From the NCBI GenBank assembly GCA_014529385.2, contig CM043960.1, forward strand, positions 74,867,910-74,931,909: a stretch of DNA of 64,000 nt. The letters run 5' to 3'. The notes under the pieces were generated by a model. It searched no databases. It saw only the letters and a list, made by a program, of their open reading frames with translations, and was not told the DNA's origin. The translations under genes and the position numbers were made by a program. The stretch comes from Adiantum capillus-veneris (Eukaryota > Streptophyta > Polypodiopsida > Polypodiales > Pteridaceae). Positions 45,488 to 55,619 of the stretch are shown piece by piece; the stretch's first letter is position 1; each line of letters begins with the position of its first letter.

Positions 45488-46999
45488 TTAGCTTTTTATG
45501 GATTTTACATGTGCTTCTGTTGATTTAAACTTCTGATTCTTTCTAAGCAGCTGATAAAGAGGATCAGCTACATGTGCATAATGTGGAATCCAAATAACAT
45601 AGAAGACACATGGTCCCAGAAACCTTCTAACCTCAGTGATGTTAGTGCATGTTTCTTTCATTATTTGAATGGCATTTACCTTTGATGGACAAGGTTTCCT
45701 ACCATATGGCCCGCACATGTGCCCCACAATGAGCACTTCTTTGACACCAAACATAGACTTTTTCCCTGACAATGTAAGATTCACTTCTTCCAACCTAGAA
45801 AAATTTTTATCACAATCATTTATGTGATTTATCACAAACCTGCGACATCCCTTGAGATCCAAAGCTTCATCTTTGTCACTTTCTTCACATCCTTTGATAG
45901 GCAAATCATCAATGAAAGGCATTGTGATTTGAGGAATAAAGTCACGTAAGACCTTATTCATCCCATTCATCCCATTCATCATATGTGCAACCGAGTTGGT
46001 TGCTCCATGTGGCAAGGTACACATCCTTATCAAACCCAAAGGTGTCCTCATGGTTGTCAAGTCTCTGCTTTCGATTGCAAGCTGAAATTGATCATACCCT
46101 GAGTAGAGATCCCCCATTGTGTAGATTGCCCTCCCTGCAAACGCCTGTGCAAACTCATACACAATTGGACCTGTACCTACATTTCTAATTGTCACCTTGT
46201 TCACTGGTTGCATATCTTGGATGAAGCGTAGAGAACCATTCTTCTTTGGAACTGTGAACCACCTCTTTGAGTATGGAGCACAAGAAGGCTCCAAGATTCC
46301 CATTTTGATTTTCTCATTCAGTAGCTCTACTAACTTTGGCAAATGAGCCTTTGGAACCGGAATAGGCCGCAGATTCCAAGGCACATGAGGTATTGTGAAA
46401 ATTACCATAGGAGCTACAATAGAAGGATCAACACATCCTATCTCATGTGGCTCAAATGCAAAATCCTTACCATGATTTGAAAGCATTTCTTTGAAGTACT
46501 TTGTCTCCTCCTGTGTTAGAAACTCCTCACAACCAATCTGCAACTCTTGGAAAGACTCCTTTGTGAAGGTATGCCCAATATTTTTAGGATTCCTCAAACT
46601 TGGTTGTAAAGAAGCCTGCTCAATCTTTTCCCTATTGTTGGGTGGTAAGGGTGAAGCTACTGGCTTCACCTTCTTTGCTACACTCTTGTATTTAGTTTCA
46701 ACATGGACTTCTAGGACAACTGTTTGATTTTCCTTAAAGGCTTCTATTACTTGATACATTTCCATAGAGAAAACTTCCACAACTTCATTTTCAAGATGCA
46801 AACTAGACCCCATTATAGCAGCAAGCTCACCCATAGTATCTACAAAAGAAACTTGTTCACACAAACCCAAAACATTTTCAGCAGGCTCTAGCAACCCACT
46901 CTTTTTCATGCCTATTTGTACATTATGCACATATTGCCTCTCACATCTCTTCAAATCTTCAAGTTTTGTAAAACATACTGATCCATTCCTTGTTACCAA
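45488..46999 (-). CDS. Inner gypsy reverse transcriptase
   Basis: About 503 residues. Landmarks: LTQEETKYFKEMLSNHGKDF, HEIGCVDPSIVAPMVIFTIP, KMGILEPSCAPYSKRWFTVP, KKNGSLRFIQDMQPVNKVTI, GDLYSGYDQFQLAIESRDLT, TPLGLIRMCTLPHGATNSVA, the catalytic MPFIDDLPIKG, and the thumb-connection EVLIVGHMCGPYGRKP and EVRRFLGPCVFYVIWIPHYA. F-I-D-D replaces the more usual F-L-D-D/Y-V-D-D but keeps both Asp. A triple NGMNGMN near residue 365 is a small in-frame repeat. It is offset from both neighbouring frames. Confidence 0.85.
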   Translation of the reverse strand: MVTRNGSVCFTKLEDLKRCERQYVHNVQIGMKKSGLLEPAENVLGLCEQVSFVDTMGELAAIMGSSLHLENEVVEVFSMEMYQVIEAFKENQTVVLEVHVETKYKSVAKKVKPVASPLPPNNREKIEQASLQPSLRNPKNIGHTFTKESFQELQIGCEEFLTQEETKYFKEMLSNHGKDFAFEPHEIGCVDPSIVAPMVIFTIPHVPWNLRPIPVPKAHLPKLVELLNEKIKMGILEPSCAPYSKRWFTVPKKNGSLRFIQDMQPVNKVTIRNVGTGPIVYEFAQAFAGRAIYTMGDLYSGYDQFQLAIESRDLTTMRTPLGLIRMCTLPHGATNSVAHMMNGMNGMNKVLRDFIPQITMPFIDDLPIKGCEESDKDEALDLKGCRRFVINHINDCDKNFSRLEEVNLTLSGKKSMFGVKEVLIVGHMCGPYGRKPCPSKVNAIQIMKETCTNITEVRRFLGPCVFYVIWIPHYAHVADPLYQLLRKNQKFKSTEAHVKSIKS

Positions 47000-47076
47000 G
47001 GAGCCCGTTGAAAAAGTTTCACCTATTTTTGGATCAGGTGAGACCCTTTTTCGTTCTGTACCACTGCAATCTTGCT

Positions 47077-48699
47077 TTACAATGGCACTTGGACAAAACC
47101 CATCATTTCTCTATGATCATGAAACTCTTTGCTCACCTTTGGTAGAGGATGTTCTCTGAGGTTGTCACGATTTCTTTCATGGTTTACACAAACTGTGAGA
47201 AATTGGACAGCTCGTTTACCATCTTTGCTACGTATCCTAGCATATGCTGAACCATCATCCATTACCTTTGTTTCCATTCGAACTCCAACAATGTAGGGTT
47301 GTCCAAGGATGAGATGATATGAAGATGTATCCTGTACAAAGAAGTTTTGGTCAATCTTTACATCACCTATTGTTACCTTCACACCTGGACATGCTGCATA
47401 CAATTCACCAGATGAATTGTTTGCCACTTTTACCATCCAGTCATGATCTGTGTCCATCGGCCATTTGCACTTGTTGTAGAGACTCTTTGACATTATGTTT
47501 ATTTTTGAACCATGGTCAATCAAGGCAAAAAATGGCTCTTCAAGATCACCTACCTTGACCAAAGTTTCTGTAGTAGCCCTTGCCCAGTGACTTCGTGAAT
47601 AGTAGCTCCTAGGAATATCTTCAACTTCTTCATCATCATTTGAGAAATGCACTTGCTTCACTCTCCCACTAGATTGGTAGCATCCTACCACAGCTCCATC
47701 ATCCTCCTTATTTTGCAGCTGCATCCCTTGTGTCTTCGACGTTTCCCCTTCAACTTGTGGACGAGAAACTTCAGCAAGGGTTTGCCTCTTCCTCTTGATG
47801 ATGTCAATGATCTCCTCATGGAATTCACGCTTTGCAATGCCAAGAACTTCTCCTAGAGTAAACTCAATCTTGCTATTTAAGATCCTTTCCTCCAAGACTT
47901 TCTTTAAATCTGTAGCAACCTCAATATCAGATTGTAGTTTATAAGTTGGGCCTTTTGTCTTACCTTTTGCTGGCTCTTTCTTCTTTCTTTTTGTAGACTC
48001 CTCCATGAGTACTTCAGTTGGAGATGCTCCTTGTGTTGAGGGTGTTTGAGAAGGCATTGAGTCGCTTCTTCCCCCACTTCTAGAAGCTCTTTTTGATGGT
48101 CCTTCATCATCATTCTCATGCCTGCGCTTCTCTTCTACAATCGCCTCATTTTGTTGGCATTTTGTAATGTAGGCATGCACTAACAATGAGTCCACTGGAT
48201 CATTCCATCCTATTTCTGGACGTATGCAATCACCTGCTTCATGTAGAATCTCTTTTGTAAGCTTTCCCTTTTTAGCTAATTGCATGACATTTGGCCAAAT
48301 TTGACCATGATGGTCACTCACCTCTTCATCAGTAAGATGCTCAAGTTTTACTCCATAAGTAGCTGCCTCAACTGAAGAGGTGGCATGGCTAGTTGCCATA
48401 TCTTCAACTAAGGTTTGCATTCCCCCCTTCCCAAAGTTAGTTCTCAAGGGTAGACCTGTCTCTCTTAAATGGATTTTACCATCCTTAAAAAAGACAATGT
48501 CTTTTGACAAAGCATCACAAAAATTATCACAATCCCTTCTTACATGGTCTGTACTATCACACCAAATACATCTATTAACAAACCCTTCCTTGGGATGTTG
48601 TCTTTGCCTAAGAAGTGACCCTGATGGTGTGCCTTTTTCTTCAAGCTTTGCAAGTTTCACCTTCAAGTCACGCATTCCCTTCACAAGTTCATCTAGCAT
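47077..48699 (-). CDS. Inner gypsy nucleocapsid-linker-protease
   Basis: 540 residues. A CCHC knuckle, CIWCDSTDHVRRDC, sits near residue 45 with all four ligands. Then comes a linker with a basic, Ser/Lys-rich patch (KRKKKEPAKGKTKG). The retropepsin domain reads PFFALIDHGSKINIMSKSLY, VANNSSGELYAACPGV and SSYHLILGQPYIVGV. The active site is D-H-G rather than D-S/T-G, a form I recall from some other gypsy elements, so it may still work. The ATG overlaps the gag stop codon. The frame ends with TAA 80 bases before RT starts in another register. Confidence 0.85.
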   Translation of the reverse strand: MLDELVKGMRDLKVKLAKLEEKGTPSGSLLRQRQHPKEGFVNRCIWCDSTDHVRRDCDNFCDALSKDIVFFKDGKIHLRETGLPLRTNFGKGGMQTLVEDMATSHATSSVEAATYGVKLEHLTDEEVSDHHGQIWPNVMQLAKKGKLTKEILHEAGDCIRPEIGWNDPVDSLLVHAYITKCQQNEAIVEEKRRHENDDEGPSKRASRSGGRSDSMPSQTPSTQGASPTEVLMEESTKRKKKEPAKGKTKGPTYKLQSDIEVATDLKKVLEERILNSKIEFTLGEVLGIAKREFHEEIIDIIKRKRQTLAEVSRPQVEGETSKTQGMQLQNKEDDGAVVGCYQSSGRVKQVHFSNDDEEVEDIPRSYYSRSHWARATTETLVKVGDLEEPFFALIDHGSKINIMSKSLYNKCKWPMDTDHDWMVKVANNSSGELYAACPGVKVTIGDVKIDQNFFVQDTSSYHLILGQPYIVGVRMETKVMDDGSAYARIRSKDGKRAVQFLTVCVNHERNRDNLREHPLPKVSKEFHDHREMMGFVQVPL

Positions 48700-49451
48700 A
48701 GACTCATCAACTTAGGAGCTATATAAGTAGGCTTTACCATTTTGTCAGAAGTTGAGGTTGAAGGACTTGTAGTGTTTACTACCATCTTGTCCCTTCTTCT
48801 TTGTCGTTTTGCAAGCAACGAGACAGCACCTTCAACTTCATTCCAGTCGGTCTTTAGTCCTTGCTCAGCATCTTTATCTTCAAGGAGAAGCTCCAAATTT
48901 TCTTGAAACTCTTTACCTTCGGATTGTAAGAAAAGATCTGTCTTCTCTGCATCCAGTGTGGCCCTTTCTGTCCTGGTGAGTTGTGCATAGCGCCGCTCAA
49001 ATTCCCTAAGTAGCTCTGTTATTGATAGTCCTTGCTTTGGCTTGACTACCCATTCTAAGAATGTCCTTTTGGTCACTCTCTCCGAGTCCTCCATGAAATA
49101 TTCCTCCTTTAAAGCTACTTTGAGCTCTTCCCAATTTCTCCCATGCCCATCTTTAATTGCCCTAACATGCTCCCTAATTTTTGGAGTAACAACTAGCTCA
49201 AAGCTTTGAATCATCTCACCTTCTGACACGCGATGCAGCTCCATCTCTTTCACACACTCGCGTAAGTACTTGGTTACATCTTTGCCATTGAACTGATCCA
49301 TTCTGTTGACGACCGCTTGTATGGACTTCGTTGCTGAAATCTCCCTTCTTTCAGAAGCATGTTGTTGTTGCATGAACATTGCAAATGCTTGAAACATTTG
49401 CATTGTTGCTGGGTCAAAATGCATACCCTGTTGCTCAACATGATCACCCAT
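48693..49451 (-). CDS. Inner gypsy gag
   Basis: The likely start is MGDHVEQQGMHFDPATMQMF (49451); the frame is open further upstream into the primer site. The core reads NRMDQFNGKDVTKYLRECVK, IREHVRAIKDGHGRNWEELK, ALKEEYFMEDSERVTKRTFL and KPKQGLSITELLREFERRYA, a retrotransposon gag domain without its own zinc knuckle. The knuckle is in the next frame. The stop at 48693 overlaps the start of the following frame (ATGCTAG). About 250 residues, no internal stop. Confidence 0.85.
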   Translation of the reverse strand: MGDHVEQQGMHFDPATMQMFQAFAMFMQQQHASERREISATKSIQAVVNRMDQFNGKDVTKYLRECVKEMELHRVSEGEMIQSFELVVTPKIREHVRAIKDGHGRNWEELKVALKEEYFMEDSERVTKRTFLEWVVKPKQGLSITELLREFERRYAQLTRTERATLDAEKTDLFLQSEGKEFQENLELLLEDKDAEQGLKTDWNEVEGAVSLLAKRQRRRDKMVVNTTSPSTSTSDKMVKPTYIAPKLMSLC

Positions 49452-49474
49452 GGTTACACACAAACTCTCACCCT

Positions 49475-49498
49475 GGTAGTTTCGCGTCGGGTTCACCA
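49475..49498 (-). promoter_or_regulatory. Primer-binding site of the inner gypsy element
   Basis: On the minus strand it starts TGGTGAACCCGACGCGAAAC, six bases inside the LTR. TGG and 17 or more bases fit a tRNA 3' end, but I cannot name the tRNA with certainty. Confidence 0.65.
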
Positions 49499-49504
49499 AA
49501 AATA

Positions 49505-51674
49505 TGTCAAGAAGTAGGCGGTCTTGCCAGGAAGGCAACGGGCCTCTTGCTGTGAGAGTTTTTCAAGAAGCTCAAGGGTTATGTTAAAGAGCTAAGATGT
49601 AGATAACATAGCTTCTAGAGCTAAAGAAGAAATGTAGCCAAAGAAGCCGCTCACTTTTCCTTACAAACACACATGTGATGGAGAGAACTCATGAAAGATA
49701 GTCAGAACAAAACAAAAATGAAAACATCGAGATTACGATGATATCGTATCATGGGTAGGATAAAAGGGTTAATGGATGAGTTAATGATATTTAATCTTTG
49801 TTGTCAAAATATGATACGGATTGCTCTTTGGAACTGTAGCTTTGTGCTTACTATAATGTATATGTTTTGTCTAGCTATGGGGATTAGCTGTGAGTACAAA
49901 TCCTCTTGATTCATAATAAAATAACCACACTCACATCGAAAGAGAAGTTATAGTCAATAATAGGTAGTATGATGGGATCTGGTGAGAGAAGTATTTTGTT
50001 GAGCCTTTCAGGACCAAATAGAAACACTATGCGTTGCTGAAAGTGAATCTTTCGACTAATCCAAATGTTGACCCTAATAGATTGCACAGAATGGAAATGA
50101 AAGAAATCACCTCTATGTGGATTATGGTTATTCATCGATGATATACTTAGATGTTCAAAGATAAAGGTGTGAAAGAAGTGAAAGGAGAAGAAGAAGAGAG
50201 TTTCTCTCCCAAGCCCTATTGTTGCCCTTAGGCAATAAGGATACTGCGGGGAGAGAAGTACCTGTAGCAAGGAGATTCTAGAGTTTGTGGAAGAGAATAA
50301 GAACCTTAAGAGAGAGAGGTGCTTGTGAAAGATGAAGATATGGTTACTAACCTTGTGCACATAATTGTTTCCCACAAGAAGGTTGTGCCCGTTACATTGA
50401 CAAGATTGCTGCTTGAATACCTTCCAATGAAACAATTAGGACACAACAAGAGAGATGAAAGGAGGAGTAAAGATAGAATTAGAGATAGATCTAAGTGTGG
50501 TGGTGGTATTAAAGATAAATAATGAGAGATAGAGAAGGAGTTAAAGACAAGTATTGGACTAGACATGCAAATGAAAGAAAAACTAGCAACATATATCTTA
50601 CATGAGAGCAATCGCCACCACCTTAATGGAGAGAGAAGATGAGGCAAGACTTCAGCGTTTCTTCAAGAGAAAGTGTGGCACTAAGATGAGTGTGACACTA
50701 TGGAATTGAGCTATTCTCACTCACTCATAACTTGCCCCCAATGAAGAGAAGGTTGCCCTTTTAATAGGTGAGGGAGCCATGTTTTACATAATCACTTGAT
50801 TAGGCTAAAGAGTTAGCCCAAATCAAATGTTCTTTGGATATTTCTTAAAATGGGCAATATTAGGACTCAAAATATCATGAAATTCAGAATTTTTGGTTGT
50901 TGAGGCTCCATGTGGGTGCATGATGTATGTGGGCCCCACCTAAGCATCTTCTTTGTTGCTCCAGCAGGGGGTCCCAACTTGTGTGTCTTGTCCTTCAAGG
51001 CATCTTTGAGGTGTCACATTCATATGCTTGTGTCTTTTATCCTCCAAATATATTATTTTATGGAAAAAGACCAAGATTACCTCTTTTCACTTGATTCACC
51101 TGTTTACCATCTCTTGTTGCAGTGTAGTTGTGAGAGGCTTTTTCACTCTTTTCCCTGTAACTTTTGACCTGTAACTCGGATTGACATGCTTCAAAAGGCA
51201 AAATTGGCCTACTAAAAGAGCTTGACTTGGTTTTGGTCTTTTCTCCATGCCCTTAGGTCAGGATTTTCAAATTGGGATGGTCCAAGAAGCTTTGGATCTT
51301 CCTTTTCATAAAGTCTTGTAGTAGGCCCTTCCCTCTTGTATGTATCCAAGAAGATATGCATTATTGAAGGGTTATATTATTAAATAAATGTGAAAAGAAG
51401 AAAATAATTTATATATGGTAGGGTATATCTAAGATATTAGAAGAAATATACAAATGCTTTTCCCTCAGACAAAAGAGGCACAATCATTGATACTTGCTTG
51501 CAGTACTTCCTAATAGTAATGTACATTTATATTGCTTCAAAGGTAATACTAAGGTATGGTAGAAAGCTTTTATTTATGCATATGAGTATTATATGAAGTA
51601 TACTTATGCGTCAAAAAGTCACAAGATAAATCGGTTAATGCCCGTTCCCACTATATACGTGCTACAGCACGACA
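49505..51674 (-). repeat. 5' LTR of the inner gypsy element, 2170 bp
   Basis: Equals the 893-bp 3' LTR plus one extra block, 49694-50970 (1277 bp). Outside that block the two LTRs are the same length and differ at few bases. The element ends GCACGACA and is followed by the ACGC duplication (51675-51678), matching 42602-42605. Confidence 0.9.
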
Positions 51675-51678
51675 ACGC

Positions 51679-52718
51679 CGTGACGGAAGTCAACATAGCG
51701 AGAACTCACCTAACATATAATGTCAACTGAGGAGGAAGCTCGACCCGCAGGCGCGTGGAAGCAAGCAAAAGGTGTCAAACTCTACTCGATCGACTAATGG
51801 CTACTTCCTACAGAGATATCAAATCTATATGCCATCGGTTCTGTGAATGTGAGAGTCTCCTATGATGCTACCGCAAGCCAAAAGCCCATTAGACGTTCTC
51901 GAAACGTTACAAAACTTGAGGGAAATCCTATCAACACCAATAGGCCACTCTCCCTAAGGTCCGTGACCAAAAAAACCTACCCAATACCCTCCGTGCAAAA
52001 AACGCGTAGGATGTCTGGCCGGTTTTTGTAGGTCGACGTTTCTGAAAAACTAAAGTGCCTAGTGTGTAGCTCTACTTGCTCTGATCGCGTGGATATGCTG
52101 AAATGCAAAACGGACAACAGTTACTCACCGAAACTCCAAAAGTAGCTTGCGGGTGAATCTACCAAAACACAGACGAACGCACGTGATGTAAGCATCAATG
52201 CGTAGCTCTTCTCATGGGCAACAGACTGCTGCTCTCCATTTGCGATTCTAACCACCGTAGCTCTTGTAGCACACACACACACACTCTCTCACTCTCTCGC
52301 AGTCTCCCAACGACACAGAAGATCAGATTATTAGAAGTCTCCTTACAAACCTTTAGGTTTTGGTTTATATACTAAACCTTAGAAAACCTAATGTCCGGCC
52401 AAAATGACCCGATTTGTCCCTAGGCTTCTATAGAGCTTAATTACAACACTGTGAGATGGCTTTGCTCATCCAACAAGCATCTGTGGCCAAAATACAATTG
52501 CCGACTTAAAATATGAAGTTCCCGTAATCATTACAAAAGTGGCCGTAATGGCTCAAAATGATAATAACCGGATATTTGATGATGTCCATGAGCTTGTATC
52601 TTCACATTACAGCATCCATCTTCGTCTTCATCACTTCATCAGCATCTTTATTTGGAATCTTTAGAGAATCTTTGAGGAATCTTTGTGGAAGCGTTGTTGA
52701 AAGGTTTACCTTTCAACA
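51679..52718 (-). repeat. 3' LTR (main part) of the outer element
   Basis: Matches 60340-61391 closely. It starts CGTGACGGAAGTCAACATAG and ends CCTTTCAACA. Its first bases were separated by the inner insertion. It contains one half-site of the palindrome found in the leader (52003-52016). Confidence 0.9.
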
Positions 52719-52730
52719 CTCTCCCCCTCC
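52719..52730 (-). promoter_or_regulatory. Polypurine tract of the outer element
   Basis: On the minus strand GGAGGGGGAGAG lies directly before the LTR start TGTTGAAAGG. Confidence 0.85.
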
Positions 52731-53840
52731 TAAGTCTTGTCGTCCCCGACAAGACCGTATGTCTTCAGTGGCCTTGAAGAGTGCTTCATGTTTTGGTGTT
52801 GGTTAAAGCTTTTGTTGTTGCAGTTGCTTCTACCAGATGCTTTGTATGTTGTAGAGGTACCTTTTTCTTGTACATGTAGTGTAGTTGAAGCCATAGCTGT
52901 CCCCCTCCGATTGGTTGTTGTAGCGTGAATAGGTTGAGTGAGGTTTGTTGTTGCAGCAATTCTTTATCTTGGCAGCTCTGTATTGTTTGTTGTTTGGGTG
53001 TCATCCTGCATGTGTATCTGTAAACTTGAAGCCTTTTTGAATTTTTTCTGGGCCGATCTCCGTTGATTTTCTAGTTGATGAGCATGTAGTTGTTTGGGGA
53101 TGTCGTTGGTCTGCTTTTTTGTGTTTTTATAAGAAAAATAAAATAGTAAAAATAAAATGTGGCGTATATTACAAAATGAAGGCCCTCTTGGATACCTGGA
53201 TAGGACTAAAGGGAAAAACCCAGGGGGAAAAAAAATGCCTTTAGTCACAATTAAATGTGAGGCTATATGTACTTATGTTTTGATGTAGCCGAGTTTTGTT
53301 GAGTTAAAGTACTTATGGCCGTATGGCTACTATTATTGACTGGATATACATTGGATAAGTGTTAGTAGCTTGAAGTTAGAGTCGTTGTTGTTGAGCAAAT
53401 GCTGATGAAACCTGTCACCGCTTTGTCATCGTCATTTTGTTGTGTAAGTGCATGGGTGGAACACACATCGTGTCAAATGCAAATGTCCAATGATGGGACA
53501 TTAGTGAACGTAGCTAGAGAAGCAAAAATATATTTGACTTCAAGAGCTGTCATTACTCACAAGAAGGGTTTTTGTCGTCGAGGTTTTTTCCACTCTCCTC
53601 ACTATGTTCATGTGCGTGAGTGTTTTCTGGACTACTCTGCCACTCCACCATTTAAAATAGTAGACTTCGACTCTTATGCTCACCTATCCAGCATGAGCGA
53701 CCCCATTTTACAATATTCTCAACTCTTTGAGCCTCAGCTATAATCTAAATATCTAGACTCATAGACCACAAAAAATATTAAGAAATGAAGCTTGGGTCTG
53801 ACGCTTGCTCATTTAGTGGCTAAGCTGCCCGACTCTTGAC
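52731..53840. other. 3' non-coding part of the outer element
   Basis: No convincing coding frame on the minus strand between the polypurine tract and the last gag-like frame. Short open frames on both strands show no domain. Confidence 0.5.
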
Positions 53841-53842
53841 TC

Positions 53843-54600
53843 TTATGCCATGATTTTTATGGCGACTTGACTTACTCTCGGGGAGCTTTTGACCAAGAAT
53901 AGGTTTTGAAATTCAAAACTCCCATCCTCGAAGAGAGGATTTGTAAAGGACCATACTGGCAATATTGGTTTCTTTTGCCATACCTGGGTGACCTTGGTTG
54001 TCAAAATTTCTTTTTGTTGTTGTTGGTCCCTTTGTTGAGAAGATTGGCTTGCTCCATTCTTTGTAACTCTTTGTCTATCATGTCTTGACATTTCTTGAGA
54101 GCTAGAGATGACTTCAATCTTCTTCGGTATGTGTGGTTCTTTTGACACCCATTTGTATCTGCATCGTGTGATTAGCGTGTCTTTGCAGATATCCTTTGCC
54201 TTGAGTGTGACATTGTCCTTGATTTTGCCTTCCGTGAAATTGCGATTATCTTCAAGCTGAAGTCGTCTGTTGAAGAATGTTTACATGGCATCTTTGGTAG
54301 CCAGATTCTCCGATTTCCTTGATAGTAACCTTGTGCTTGAAGAATTGTAGATGGCACTTCCCATGATGTTTTTGATGTCGTATTGAGATGTACAAGAGTG
54401 CCATTTTTGGGATTATTTATCGATGAAGTCCAATGTTGGTATGAAGGCCAGTTGGATTTGAAATTTCCTGCATCCCTTTGGCGAGCCTTGTTGGTTGGTC
54501 TCCTTTGGCGATATAAATATGAGCTTTGTTGCTTTTGGGGACGCTTTTTGAAACCTTTATCCACCACATAAGCCGAGGTTTGTGGTTTTGGTATAACCAA
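53843..54600 (-). pseudogene. Outer element, distal gag-like frames
   Basis: Two frames (54600-54172 and 54148-53843) rich in K, Q, S and R. The first contains LQAQGYYQGNRRIWLPKMP, which resembles LAEQGYYEGQKKLWLYQN at the end of the frame upstream. The second contains TTKVTQVWQKKPILPVW. The repeated Q-G-Y-Y-x-G-x-x-x-x-W motif suggests duplicated RNA- or protein-binding units. I do not recognise the family. Confidence 0.45.
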
Positions 54601-55619
54601 AGTTTCTTTTGACCCTCATAATAGCCTTGCTCTGCTAAGCTGTAGTGGGAGGCTATCCATCCCATGTGTTTACCTTTCGTCAATTGGCTAGGATCATTTA
54701 TCCATCTTGGATCCTTGACCTTTATTTCTTCTGCTTTAATGTAGACCTTTGAAGATTTTTGTCGATGATGATCTCGCAGTGTAGGGTATTTTGGTTGAAA
54801 GACTTTCTTTGGAGTCTGTCTTTCATGTGGAAGCATATGGTGAGTTGATGTTGAAGCTCTGTCTTGAACTTTTTGGGGCTGGATTGAAGACTCTGATTTA
54901 AGGGTTTGCTTCTGTTGGTAGGACATTTGTGGGCTCATTTTGGTTTTGCCTTTGTCGGAATCCGATAATCTTGGAGCAATAGTAGGCTGGATTTCTTGAG
55001 AGCTAGTCGTGATGACCATTGTTGAAAATTTAGGTTCTTCTGCCAATGTTTTTGCCCAGTGCTTGGACAAAATCAAATGTGTACTCATTATGGAGGAATC
55101 CACCACTAGGAATTTGTCTTTGATTACCTTTGACCGTAGTTTAAGGGTAGCTTCTGCAATCCCTAAACTTGTGACGGCTATTGATCCATGTAATATAGGA
55201 ACCTGTACTTGAATTTCATACAGTTCTGGCTTACCTAGAAGTAACCATAGCCCATAAGACATGACATTAGTCGTGGCAGTGCAATCTATCTCTGCTGTAA
55301 AGTTGAATTTCAGTTTCTCATACACATCCAACGAGAATTTAATCTTCTTGTTGGCTGCCAAGTAACTGATGTCCTCTTTGCTTTTGGTACTTGTCTTGGA
55401 CTTTTGTGCCTTGGAAGCTTTGTCATCCTCTTGTATGTTGAACTTCTTTGTCATTTGACTGGTTGTAGCATTTCCCAAGTGCTTACTATCTTCTGATCTA
55501 TAGCTTTGGGGAAGGTCTATAGTCTGAGCAGCTTGTTGGTCTTCATTGCTAGTTTTTGACTGTGACGCCTTGACTCTCCATAATACTGACGATTGCAGTA
55601 TTCTCCATAATATCATCAT
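54417..55619 (-). pseudogene. Outer element, protease-like frame
   Basis: 400 residues. Around residues 100-195 the layout is that of a retropepsin: FNFTAEIDCTATTNVMSYGL, QVQVPILHGSIAVTSLGIAE, KDKFLVVDSSIMSTHLILSK, HWAKTLAEE. The catalytic D-S/T-G is D-C-T here, so it is probably inactive. Long Ser/Lys/Gln-rich linkers flank it, and a Q-G-Y-Y-E-G segment near the end is repeated in the next frame. No RT follows. A gag-like structural protein with a relic protease is my reading. Confidence 0.5.

Noticed and set aside
49911-50647. Minus-strand hydrophobic frames in the long LTR
   Set aside because: They lie in LTR sequence absent from the partner LTR and contain no recognisable domain.
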